From: Clostridia bacterium DTU030
Lineage (GTDB): Bacteria > Bacillota > DTU030
DNA length: 54,903 nt
Assembly (NCBI GenBank): GCA_001513125.1
Contig: LFSN01000056.1
Location: 4,284-59,186 of the forward strand
Reading direction: 5' to 3'
Both the position numbers and the translations under genes were made by a program. Of the stretch, positions 43,698-51,759 are shown one piece after another. Below the pieces are notes generated by a model. It did no database searches. It was given only the letters and a program-made list of their open reading frames with translations, and was not told the DNA's origin. The first letter of the stretch is position 1, and the number at the start of each line of letters is the position of its first letter.

Positions 43698-44168
43698 CTA
43701 TTCCCTGGGAGGTAAAACCTCCTCCAAAACCTTCCGGCTTATGTCCGGTGCAAACCCCTGTCGGGTCAAATACTGGGCCAGGCGGCGATAAGTCTTGGGT
43801 CTACTGCTCTTTGCCAGGGAACGTACTTTCCTCCGGGCTAATGCCCTGGCCCGGTCTAACTCCGCGCTGTCGGGTATTTCCTCTAACAGGGATTCCGCCA
43901 AAGAACCTTTGATCCCCCGGGACAATAATTCCTGGAGCAGGCGTCTCTTCCCATAGCCCCGCCGCTGGAGCAGGATCTCTATCCAGCGGCGGGCATAGGC
44001 TTCATCATTAAGATAGCCATAATCGGTCATCAGGGCAATAACCTGGCCGGTAGCAGCTTCTGTAAAGCCTTTCTTGCGGAGGCGCTGTCTCAACTCCTCC
44101 ACGCTGTAGGGCCGGTAGCTTAACAGGTTAAGGGCATATCCTTTCGCTTCGACAAGATCATCGGGCAT
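43698..44168 (-). CDS. recX: RecA regulator RecX
   Basis: A 156-aa helical protein that modulates RecA filaments. The three-repeat layout is visible: YALNLLSYRPYSVEELRQRL, then VIALMTDYGYLNDEAYARRW, then the C-terminal RLAQYLTRQGF. It follows recA after 20 bases, the usual pairing. Length is normal. Confidence 0.93.
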   Translation of the reverse strand: MPDDLVEAKGYALNLLSYRPYSVEELRQRLRKKGFTEAATGQVIALMTDYGYLNDEAYARRWIEILLQRRGYGKRRLLQELLSRGIKGSLAESLLEEIPDSAELDRARALARRKVRSLAKSSRPKTYRRLAQYLTRQGFAPDISRKVLEEVLPPRE

Positions 44169-44188
44169 TATCCCACTCTCCCTTGCCT

Positions 44189-45217
44189 TTACTGGGTTTC
44201 TTTTTTATCCCCACTGGCGGCTTCCTGGATTACTGGCAGATTAAAGGCTTCCCGGAGCCGGTTTTCCAATTCCAGGGTCAGCTCAGGATTATTTTTAAGA
44301 AATTCCCGGGCATTTTCCCTGCCCTGCCCTATGCGGGTATCCCCATAGGAATACCAGGCTCCGCTCTTTTTGATTATATCCTGTTCCGCCGCCAGATCTA
44401 AGATAGTGCCTTCCCTGGAAATCCCCTCGCCGTAAATAATGTCAAACTCCGCCTGTTTGAAGGGGGGAGCAATCTTGTTTTTTACCACCTTAATCCTTAC
44501 CCTGTTGCCGATTATGTCATTGCCCTGCTTCAAACTTTCTGTTTTCCTTACTTCCAGGCGCACAGTAGAATAAAACTTCAGTGCCCTCCCTCCCGGCGTA
44601 ACTTCCGGGTTCCCAAACATAATACCTACCTTTTCCCGGATCTGGTTGATGAAAATGGCCGTAGTCTGAGATTTACTGATAGCACCGGCCAATTTCCGCA
44701 AAGCCTGGGACATCAAGCGGGCCTGTAAACCCACATGGGAATCCCCCATATCCCCTTCCAGCTCCGCCCTGGGGACCAGGGCGGCAACGGAGTCCACCAC
44801 CACCACATCAATGGCACCACTGCGGACCAGGGCCTCGGCAATTTCCAGGGCCTGTTCCCCTGTGTCCGGCTGGGAAATCAGAAGGTTTTCCACGTCAACA
44901 CCGAGGTTGTGGGCGTAGACCGGATCCAGGGCATGCTCGGCATCGATAAAGGCGGCATTGCCCCCCATTTTTTGGGCTTCCGCAATGATATGCAGGGCAA
45001 CGGTAGTCTTCCCCGAAGATTCGGGCCCGTATATCTCCACTACCCTGCCCCTCGGTACCCCCCCTGCACCTAAAGCCAGATCGAGGGTCAAGGCTCCCGT
45101 TGGTATCACTTCAACATTCAGCTTCGCCGAGGCTTCCCCCAGCCGCATAATAGAACCCTTACCAAATTGTTTTTCAATTTGCATCAATGCCATTTCCAGT
45201 GCCTTTTGTTTCTCCAC
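44189..45217 (-). CDS. recA: Recombinase RecA
   Basis: A 342-aa recombinase for homologous recombination and SOS induction. It contains Walker [10 protein letters not shown], the VVVDSVAAL Walker B strand, loop regions around [21 protein letters not shown], and the [16 protein letters not shown] segment. A GTG at 45217 preceded by GGGGGAGGA (8 bases) gives the normal [20 protein letters not shown] start; the frame upstream to 45262 overlaps thpR and is not needed. I saw no Bacillus-type SOS box (GAAC-N4-GTTC) just upstream, so any control lies further up the operon. Confidence 0.97.
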   Translation of the reverse strand: MEKQKALEMALMQIEKQFGKGSIMRLGEASAKLNVEVIPTGALTLDLALGAGGVPRGRVVEIYGPESSGKTTVALHIIAEAQKMGGNAAFIDAEHALDPVYAHNLGVDVENLLISQPDTGEQALEIAEALVRSGAIDVVVVDSVAALVPRAELEGDMGDSHVGLQARLMSQALRKLAGAISKSQTTAIFINQIREKVGIMFGNPEVTPGGRALKFYSTVRLEVRKTESLKQGNDIIGNRVRIKVVKNKIAPPFKQAEFDIIYGEGISREGTILDLAAEQDIIKKSGAWYSYGDTRIGQGRENAREFLKNNPELTLELENRLREAFNLPVIQEAASGDKKETQ

Positions 45218-45245
45218 TTCTCTTCCTCCTCCCCCAGTTTCCTTA

Positions 45246-45824
45246 TCACCTTCCCAGGTCAAAAGGCTGTATAACCTTGTAGATTGGCCCCTGCGGTGTT
45301 AGTATGCTCTGAATGAGGGCAATATCCCCGGCAGTGAAATTACCGTAGCTCACCTCCCCCCGCTGCCTTATCTCTGACTGCAAGGGGACAGCGGCTGTGG
45401 GAGGTTTGCGAAACCTGCCCAGGGTAACATGGGGTGTGTAGGCTCTTCTTTCCAGGGCAAAACCTGCCCTTTGTAATTCTTTGCCCAAACGGGTGTGCAA
45501 TTCCTGTAATTCTTCCCTTCCCCTTCCGATTCCTGCCCAGAAAACCCTTGTTTTCCCACGGGGGGGAAACACCCCCAAACCCTTGATTTCTACTGGGAAG
45601 GGCTCCATATCCCGGGCAACAGCGCCAGCGCAGCTGCAAGCTTGCCCTACCTCCCTTTCCGAGAGAGAGCCGAAAAAATGTAAAGTGATATGTAAATTGG
45701 CCTCTTTGACCCATTTTATCTCCCGATCCAAAAAAGAAAACTCATCCTGGAGAAGCCGCAAGTTTCTTTGGATCGGAGCAGGAAGCTCAAGGGCCAGAAA
45801 AGCCCTTATCCTTTCCAATCTCAT
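45246..45824 (-). CDS. thpR: RNA 2',3'-cyclic phosphodiesterase
   Basis: A 192-aa member of the 2H phosphoesterase superfamily (2'-5' RNA ligase family). The two catalytic HxT motifs are in LHITLHFFG and PHVTLGRF. The start is uncertain: ATG at 45824, GTG at 45827, and TTG three codons after the GTG all follow GGGGAGGG. It overlaps the end of the upstream metallophosphoesterase gene and lies just before recA. The cinA-thpR-recA order is common in Clostridia. Confidence 0.88.
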   Translation of the reverse strand: MRLERIRAFLALELPAPIQRNLRLLQDEFSFLDREIKWVKEANLHITLHFFGSLSEREVGQACSCAGAVARDMEPFPVEIKGLGVFPPRGKTRVFWAGIGRGREELQELHTRLGKELQRAGFALERRAYTPHVTLGRFRKPPTAAVPLQSEIRQRGEVSYGNFTAGDIALIQSILTPQGPIYKVIQPFDLGR

Positions 45825-47208
45825 CACCCTCCCCTAGAGGAGAAAATACTGTCCGCCGAAAGCCGAAGGCGGCCTGGCGGTAATAGAGGGATATGGTGTC
45901 GGCGGCCACCAGCCTCCAACCTCCTCCTACCCTGCTGAAATGGAGCAACACCAGTGTATAGGGTATTTCACTGGTACCCTGCAAACCCCTTATTCCCGCC
46001 GCCCCGGAAGTGCCGGCATCGATGACTACACTGTCCTCTACTTCCCGGATCTGGGGTGTATGGCTGTGTCCATGGAGAATAACCGGGACTCTTCCCACAA
46101 AGGGCATGGCCATCCCTGGTTCATGGACGGCCAAAAGATCTGGTTTCCCTTCCCGGGCCAGCACCTCCTCCAGTTGGATCACAGCAGCCTCCATTTCTCC
46201 GGGCTCAGCCGGGGCCATTACTTCCCTTTGAGCAGCCGGATCAGGAGCACCCAGTATCTTGAGGCCGGCCACCTCCACCACCTCCCCATTGAGGAGGGTA
46301 ACGGCCGGGATAGTGGCCAGGTGGTTGGCAACAGCAGGAGAATCATGATTTCCCAGGGCCATCACATAGGGAACAGGCCAATCATCCAACCTGCTCAAGA
46401 GTTCCACTTCCAGGGGCGTGCCAAAATCGGTAATGTCGCCGGTATCGACGACAAGATCTACGGCAAAGGTTGCAACGACCCTCTCCACCAGCTCCAGGGC
46501 CACCGGGTTGTTGTGAATATCGGAAACATGGAGGGCCCTGAGATCAATCCCGGCCAATTCCGCCTGCCCAAAATCCTCCACCCTCTGCAGCAGGCTATAG
46601 AGATTGGTGGACATCAGCTGGATATGTTCCGCCATGGTTTCGACTTTGCCAAAGGCCTCCTGGAACAGGGACACCATCCAGGGTGCCGCCTGCAGCATGC
46701 CCTGATATTCAAGCTCGGTGAAGCCCGCCGGAGTATAGGTGACAAAGGTCAAGAAAAGGATAAAAAATACGGCCAGCAAGCCAATGGCACTTCCCTTAAA
46801 AATGCTGAACCAGCTGCGATATCCCAATATCAGTACCCCCAGGCCGCCACCCAGGGCTGCCAGCAGGAGGATACGCACACAAAAATCAAGGATAATTTTT
46901 TGGCCCGGCTGGAGAAAGCGGGCGTAGATCTCTTCCTGGGACAGTCCCGAGAGAAGTAAAACCCGCAGCCCTTCCAGGTCTACACCCTGCAGCGCTACCT
47001 GCAAACGCAGGGGGGAAAGATGGGTCCGGGCCCTGATAAAGCCGAGGGGGGGAATTTGCAACTCACTGACCCCATACTCGAAAAAGGCAATGGAGACCCG
47101 AATTTGGAAGGCATCGAGAACATAATCTGCCCGGCCAAAGCTGGCAATAGAAACCAAGGCAAAGGCAATGGCCACAACAAAGAAAAGAAGCCTTTTTCCC
47201 CTAGCCAT
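45787..47208 (-). CDS. Membrane-anchored metallophosphoesterase
   Basis: A 473-aa protein. Residues about 8-25 form an N-terminal anchor. An extracellular part follows, and two further membrane segments (about 108-165) lead into a calcineurin-like domain (about 225-430). That domain has the metal motifs VSDIHNN, DTGDITDFG, GNHDS and HGHSHT. Because the membrane segments number about three, the side on which the catalytic domain lies is unsure. The substrate is unknown. AAAAGGAGG precedes the ATG, which overlaps cinA by 8 bases; the end overlaps thpR by about 40 bases. It is an accessory insertion in the usual cinA-thpR pair. Confidence 0.85.
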   Translation of the reverse strand: MARGKRLLFFVVAIAFALVSIASFGRADYVLDAFQIRVSIAFFEYGVSELQIPPLGFIRARTHLSPLRLQVALQGVDLEGLRVLLLSGLSQEEIYARFLQPGQKIILDFCVRILLLAALGGGLGVLILGYRSWFSIFKGSAIGLLAVFFILFLTFVTYTPAGFTELEYQGMLQAAPWMVSLFQEAFGKVETMAEHIQLMSTNLYSLLQRVEDFGQAELAGIDLRALHVSDIHNNPVALELVERVVATFAVDLVVDTGDITDFGTPLEVELLSRLDDWPVPYVMALGNHDSPAVANHLATIPAVTLLNGEVVEVAGLKILGAPDPAAQREVMAPAEPGEMEAAVIQLEEVLAREGKPDLLAVHEPGMAMPFVGRVPVILHGHSHTPQIREVEDSVVIDAGTSGAAGIRGLQGTSEIPYTLVLLHFSRVGGGWRLVAADTISLYYRQAAFGFRRTVFSPLGEGDEIGKDKGFSGP

Positions 47209-48472
47209 TATCCTCCTTTTCCCCGCTTAAATATCCCAGTAAGTACCTGCGAACCAGGTTTAGGGCGGCCTGGCTGGCCCTCTTTTTTATAATAGGTCTT
47301 GGCCCCCGTAAATTATGTCCTTCCACATAGACCCCATCCGGGGTGGCGAGGGCCATATAGACCAAGCCCACGGGTTTGCCGAGCCGGCCTCCCCCTGGTC
47401 CGGCAATACCCGTTACTGCCAGGCCCAGAGAGGTTTTACCCAGTTCCCGCACTCCAACCGCCATGGCCCTGGCCACCTGGCTGCTCACGGCTCCAAAACG
47501 GTGCAGCAGTTCTCCGTCTACCTTTAACAGCTTTTCCTTGGCTTCATTGCTGTATGCTACTACTCCATAACGGAAATAGGCAGAACTGCCGGGCACCTCT
47601 GTCAAGCGGTGGCCAATTAACCCCCCTGTGCAGGATTCGGCGACACTAATGGATTTGGCCCTTTCCTTGAGTAGTATCCCCACTGCTTCCTCCATAGTTT
47701 CATTGTCTACAGCAAAGACATACCTACCGACAAGACTTCTTATTTTTTCCTCCATCTCTGCAAGGAGGCTTTCCGCTTCTTGCGGCAAGTTGGCCTTGGC
47801 AGTAAGGCGTAAATGGAGCTCATTTTCCTTGGCCAGGGTCGCCAGGGTCGGATTAGATTGCCTTTCCAGCAATTCCTGCAGCATGGTTTCCAACTGGGCT
47901 TCTCCAACTCCATAGAGTTTTAGCACCCGAGATTTTATAAGCTCCCGCTGCCCACTAAGACGCTTTTCCAGACGGGGCACAACTTCCCTTTCGAACATGG
48001 GCACCATTTCAAAGGGAGGTCCGGGCAGCATGACGACAACCTTGCCTTCCAGGACCAAAAACACCCCGGCTGCGGTCCCATTGGGATTGGGTAATATTTG
48101 GGCCCCGGCAGGAAAGTAAGCCTGCTTTTTGTTGTTATCAGTCATCGTCCGGCCCCGACTGGCAAAATAGTTCTGCAAAGTGCTTAAAACTCCATGGTCC
48201 AGCACCAATTCCAGCCCTAAATACTCGGCGACAGTCTCCCTGGTTAAATCGTCCATGGTAGGACCTAAACCACCCGTTAGGATAATCAGATCCGAACGCT
48301 GCCAACCCTGGGCAAAGACCTCCCGTAAACGGGCTGCATTATCTCCCACGGTAGTAGTGTAATAGACATCGATGCCCAATTCGGCCAATCTCTGACTGAT
48401 AAAGGAGGCGTTGGTATTGACGATCTGGCCTAAGAGAAGCTCTGTCCCTACAGATATTATTTCCCCTTTCAT
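47201..48472 (-). CDS. cinA: CinA-family protein (NMN deamidase / ADP-ribose pyrophosphatase-like)
   Basis: A 423-aa two-domain protein. The N-terminal MoCF-like domain (EIISVGTELLLGQIVNTNA, LTGGLGPTMDDLTRE) hydrolyses ADP-ribose-type substrates in studied relatives. The C-terminal domain (about 265-420, VAESCTGGLIGHRLTEVPG and GIAGPGGG) is the NMN deamidase. It functions in pyridine nucleotide salvage and is often next to recA. It heads the cinA-metallophosphoesterase-thpR-recA-recX run. The 180 bases upstream contain the terminator of the FtsH-like gene, but no promoter I would call. Confidence 0.94.
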   Translation of the reverse strand: MKGEIISVGTELLLGQIVNTNASFISQRLAELGIDVYYTTTVGDNAARLREVFAQGWQRSDLIILTGGLGPTMDDLTRETVAEYLGLELVLDHGVLSTLQNYFASRGRTMTDNNKKQAYFPAGAQILPNPNGTAAGVFLVLEGKVVVMLPGPPFEMVPMFEREVVPRLEKRLSGQRELIKSRVLKLYGVGEAQLETMLQELLERQSNPTLATLAKENELHLRLTAKANLPQEAESLLAEMEEKIRSLVGRYVFAVDNETMEEAVGILLKERAKSISVAESCTGGLIGHRLTEVPGSSAYFRYGVVAYSNEAKEKLLKVDGELLHRFGAVSSQVARAMAVGVRELGKTSLGLAVTGIAGPGGGRLGKPVGLVYMALATPDGVYVEGHNLRGPRPIIKKRASQAALNLVRRYLLGYLSGEKEDNG

Positions 48473-48610
48473 AATTTTCCATCGCCCTCTCTGAATAGTT
48501 TATCACCGGGAAACAGAGACCATTTCCATCTCCCATTTACTTTTCTTCAAAGTAGGGTCGAGACCCTGCCTCCTGTAAAAAAAGTCCGGGCCATGCTTCC
48601 CCAGTCTCAG

Positions 48611-48655
48611 AAAAAGCAGCAACAACCGGCCTGGGCCTGGTTGTCGCTGCTTTTT
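48611..48655. terminator. Bidirectional-looking terminator after the FtsH-like gene
   Basis: Seventeen-base arms (48611-48627 and 48639-48655) pair almost perfectly, with A-tract and T-tract at the two ends. It overlaps the stop codon of the FtsH-like gene. In practice it serves the minus strand. Confidence 0.9.
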
Positions 48656-50159
48656 ACGCCAGCTGCGCCCTTTCCAGGGGCTGGGGCTTGTCCCCACCCG
48701 CAATAAGCTGCCGCAGCCTCTCCCCCGAAAGCTTCTCTTCCTGCAGTAGTTCCTTACTTACGCAGCATATTACTTCCACCTTGTCCTGCAATTCGCCTCT
48801 GACGAGCTCCTCTTGAGTTTGCAAAATTTGGGCTACAGCCTTGTGCAACAGCTGCCGGGGTAAACTGTCGGGATCGACTATCCCCAGCTCTGACATGCCG
48901 GCATATACCATTTTTTTGGCCAGCTGGGCTGCCTCGAGAAAATCGTTGCTGGCCCCGGTACTCCTGCTCTGGAAAAGAATTTCTTCCGCAATGGAACCGG
49001 CTACTAAGAGCTGGATTCTCTCTTCCAGCTGTCGGCGGGTCTGCAGATAGGAGTCGGCCTCCGGCACCTCCCGCACATATCCCAGGGCACCACCGCGGGG
49101 TATGATGGTAACCGTCGAAACAGAACCGGGCCTAATCCGTTCAGACACCAGGGCATGCCCAATTTCATGCACGGCTATCCGCCTCAATTCGTCTTCATTG
49201 GGCTGCCTGTCCATCTTTTCTCCCAACATGACCTTATCGATGGCCTCGAGGAAATGCTCCTGCCTCAGTTTTTTCTCCCGCTCCCGAAAGGCAAGGATAG
49301 CCGCTTCATTGGCCAGGCTTTCCAGATGGGCACCGGAAAAACCAAAGGTCTGGCGGGCAATGCTTTCCAGATTTACATCGGCTGCCAGGGGCTTATTGGC
49401 CGTGTGAAGTCTAAGGATTTGCAAGCGACCATCTTTGTCGGGTAGATCAACATGAATTATGCGATCAAAGCGCCCCGGCCGCAGTAAGGCCTCATCCAGC
49501 AAATCAACCCGGTTGGTTGCCCCTATGAGCAAGATGCGGAACTCATCACTGGCCGTTATACCATCCATCTCCACCAGTAACTGGTTCAAGGTTTGATCAT
49601 ATTCCAGATGGCCGGTATGCTGACCCCTCTTGCCCCCCAATACATCGATCTCATCGATAAAAATGGTTGCGTTCTTCCGGTTATTCTGCCTGGCCAGCTC
49701 CCGGGCCTGGTGAAAGAGTTCGCGGATGCGTTGGGCACCGACACCGGCATACATTTCCACAAATTCGCTACCCGCTGCCGCTATAAAGCTGGCCCCAGTG
49801 TAGGCGGCGGCGGCCTTGGCCAGAAGGGTCTTACCGGTTCCCGGCGGTCCGACCAGTAGTATTCCCTTCAGGGGCCTGATCCCAAGCTGGCGGGCGGTAG
49901 AACTATCCCTGACAAATTCCAAAGCTTCTCTGATTTCTTTCTTCGCATTTTCCTGCCCACCGATATCGGCGAAGGTTATCCTCCCCGTTGAAGGCGATGC
50001 CTGGCCTTGAAAGCCCTTATTGAGGACCTTCAAGCCAGAGAGATTATATAGCAGATAACCTAAAGCACCGAGAAGGAGAAGGGGCAGCAGGTTTACACCC
50101 TGGAGAGCTAGGAAAATCACGGCGGCAATAACAATTCCAACAGCGATTTCTTTAATCAA
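48654..50159 (-). CDS. Short FtsH-like AAA metalloprotease
   Basis: A 501-aa membrane protease. Two close hydrophobic stretches at the N-terminus (about 5-45) replace the usual pair of anchors with a periplasmic domain. The AAA domain (about 60-310) has FADIGGQENAKKEI, Walker A GPPGTGKT, IFIDEID, and the arginine-finger region LLRPGRFDR. The zinc site is HEIGH (about 342). STGASNDF matches the third-ligand region. It is about 100 residues shorter than standard FtsH, so it is a paralog and probably not the main housekeeping copy. The TTG start overlaps the stop of the upstream gene. It degrades unfolded or regulatory membrane and cytosolic proteins (family knowledge). Confidence 0.9.
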   Translation of the reverse strand: MIKEIAVGIVIAAVIFLALQGVNLLPLLLLGALGYLLYNLSGLKVLNKGFQGQASPSTGRITFADIGGQENAKKEIREALEFVRDSSTARQLGIRPLKGILLVGPPGTGKTLLAKAAAAYTGASFIAAAGSEFVEMYAGVGAQRIRELFHQARELARQNNRKNATIFIDEIDVLGGKRGQHTGHLEYDQTLNQLLVEMDGITASDEFRILLIGATNRVDLLDEALLRPGRFDRIIHVDLPDKDGRLQILRLHTANKPLAADVNLESIARQTFGFSGAHLESLANEAAILAFREREKKLRQEHFLEAIDKVMLGEKMDRQPNEDELRRIAVHEIGHALVSERIRPGSVSTVTIIPRGGALGYVREVPEADSYLQTRRQLEERIQLLVAGSIAEEILFQSRSTGASNDFLEAAQLAKKMVYAGMSELGIVDPDSLPRQLLHKAVAQILQTQEELVRGELQDKVEVICCVSKELLQEEKLSGERLRQLIAGGDKPQPLERAQLA

Positions 50160-50683
50160 CCCCTATCCTCCCCCTGTCTGGGTATAACTTCATAGAGATA
50201 GTAACCATCCTGGGCAAACTGCAGATAAACCCGTTTACTGTCAATGGTAAGGCGGTAGTCCTCAACTCCAGAGGAGCGGGCTTCTTCCGCGACCTTTTCT
50301 GCCAGAGAGACAAAATTGCCCCTGGCGATGGCTTCATAGACGGCAAAGTGAACTCGATGATAAAGCAGGTCCAAATCCTTGTTTCGGCGGTCCCTTAGAA
50401 TTATAGCATGGGTTCCCTTCCTGAAGCTTTCCCGTAATTTACCCTCGATTTCACCATAGACCCTGGCCAAATCCGCACCAGCCGCCAGCTGGAAGGCAAA
50501 GGCTTTCCCCTCCCCGGCGGGTAGTACCTGCACCCCTTCTACTCCCTTTATGGCTCCCAGCTCCTTGAGTATGGGGTTCAGGACAAAATGGCGCTGGTAT
50601 AAGGACTGCCCAACAAAGAACAGGACTAAGGACAAGAGGGCAGCCGCGGCTATAATCCCTACGTGAAAACCTTTAATCTTCAT
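50156..50683 (-). CDS. Membrane-anchored protein of unknown function, coupled to the FtsH-like protease
   Basis: A 175-aa protein with one N-terminal membrane segment (about residues 5-27) and a soluble domain with alternating strands and helices. It includes an EGVQVLPAGEGKAFAFQL strand and RLTIDSKRVYLQFAQDGYYLYEVIP near the end. I recognise no family. The ATG at 50683 has AGGAAG upstream; a TTG eight codons earlier is less likely. The stop overlaps the start of the FtsH-like gene by 4 bases, so the two proteins are made together. It may be an adaptor or regulator of the protease (inference). Confidence 0.65.
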   Translation of the reverse strand: MKIKGFHVGIIAAAALLSLVLFFVGQSLYQRHFVLNPILKELGAIKGVEGVQVLPAGEGKAFAFQLAAGADLARVYGEIEGKLRESFRKGTHAIILRDRRNKDLDLLYHRVHFAVYEAIARGNFVSLAEKVAEEARSSGVEDYRLTIDSKRVYLQFAQDGYYLYEVIPRQGEDRG

Positions 50684-50718
50684 CGCTATCTTCCTATCCT
50701 GCGGCAATTATATGCCCT

Positions 50719-50728
50719 ATTATACCAT
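50719..50728 (-). promoter_or_regulatory. Extended -10 promoter of the FtsH-like operon
   Basis: TGG-TATAAT on the minus strand, about 36 bases before the start at 50683. The -35 is poor, but the TGn extension compensates. The 260-base gap 50684-50943 holds this and the hairpin at 50819-50842. Confidence 0.5.
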
Positions 50729-50818
50729 ATATTAACTGGCCTGGGCCGATGTAATCTTTGGTAGCGGTATACGTCAGAAGGCGCGGCTAAACATTAATTT
50801 CACAAAGAAATGTAAACT

Positions 50819-50842
50819 ATAAAAGACGGCCGTAGACCGTCC
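50819..50842 (-). terminator. Terminator after the PII-like gene
   Basis: On the minus strand GACGG-N7-CCGTC is followed by TTTTATAG, about 100 bases past the PII-like gene stop. Confidence 0.55.
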
Positions 50843-50943
50843 AGCAATAACATAATTGGATTCTAAGGGGAACAAGGGCAGCCTGCCACACCGGACCTGT
50901 AAAATACTAAATCCTACACCAGTACAATCAAACCACCATTATT

Positions 50944-51753
50944 TCAAGGTTCATCGATATTCTCTAGAACTGCTTCCAAACCAATGGCATGATTGACGGG
51001 CAGGGAAAAGCAGATACCCATTCCCTCTGTATTTAGTCCCACCTTGTGAGTTATGCTTTCCATAATAGCGCGTCTTTTCTCCTGCGGGGCAAGGATCAGG
51101 ACAAGATCCTTCTCTGGTTGTATGGTTATGCCGAGATATTTGATGGCTTCCTTGGAGCCAAAACCATGGGCATGGAGGAAGGTACCGCCAGTTGCCCCGG
51201 CAGCCTTGGCTGCTTCCATGACCTGTTCGAAATACCCGCTATTTACTATAGTTACAATTAAATGATAGGCTTCCTTTGGTGATGCTGTCACCTCATCACT
51301 TCCCATCTCTAAATTTTCCATCGCCCGCATAATAGTCATCGAAAGGGCGCTGCTGATGCTACTTAAGCTTATGGTACAGGCTATTCCTGTCCCCGGTTTG
51401 CTAAAATCTATTTCCTGCTGAAGTTGATTTAAAATATATTGGGACATTTTTTCTGTCTGCAGGCTGAGGGAAATAGCCTTCTTCGGGCCACCATAACCGA
51501 GGATTTCATAAATAACCGATTCTGCCGTACCATAACCATGGGTAAATAGGAATACCGGCGTATTGCATTTTTGCAATAGCTTAATTAAAACATCCCTCGA
51601 GTCGTAATCCATTATAGCTATTAGTGCCTCATATTTGGTCACTGAACTTTCTCCCATTGATAACCCTCCGTCACTGCCCATTTTATAACCCACAGGGTTT
51701 ACAAGCTTCAATGCGATACCATCCTTTGTAAAAGCAAGGATCACCATGCCCAT
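50944..51753 (-). CDS. Tandem PII-like signalling protein
   Basis: A 269-aa protein containing two PII-like (GlnB fold) domains in one chain. The first covers about residues 41-145 (YEALIAIMDYDSRDVLIKLL) and the second about 162-266 (YHLIVTIVNSGYFEQVMEAA). Aligned features include THGYGTAES against AHGFGSKEA and PGTGIACTISL against EGMGICFSLP. PII domains bind nucleotides and sense metabolites, often docking on a membrane transporter. The gene begins 6 bases after the DUF1538 membrane protein, its likely partner. An internal ATG at 51657 with GGAGGG upstream gives a 237-aa form lacking 32 residues that belong to neither domain, so the start is uncertain. Confidence 0.75.
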   Translation of the reverse strand: MGMVILAFTKDGIALKLVNPVGYKMGSDGGLSMGESSVTKYEALIAIMDYDSRDVLIKLLQKCNTPVFLFTHGYGTAESVIYEILGYGGPKKAISLSLQTEKMSQYILNQLQQEIDFSKPGTGIACTISLSSISSALSMTIMRAMENLEMGSDEVTASPKEAYHLIVTIVNSGYFEQVMEAAKAAGATGGTFLHAHGFGSKEAIKYLGITIQPEKDLVLILAPQEKRRAIMESITHKVGLNTEGMGICFSLPVNHAIGLEAVLENIDEP

Positions 51754-51759
51754 GTCTTC

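Noticed and set aside
45940-46959. A 339-codon plus-strand frame
   Set aside because: It lies entirely opposite the metallophosphoesterase gene, whose motifs are intact, and its own translation is low-complexity and Gly/His/Gln-rich with no family look.
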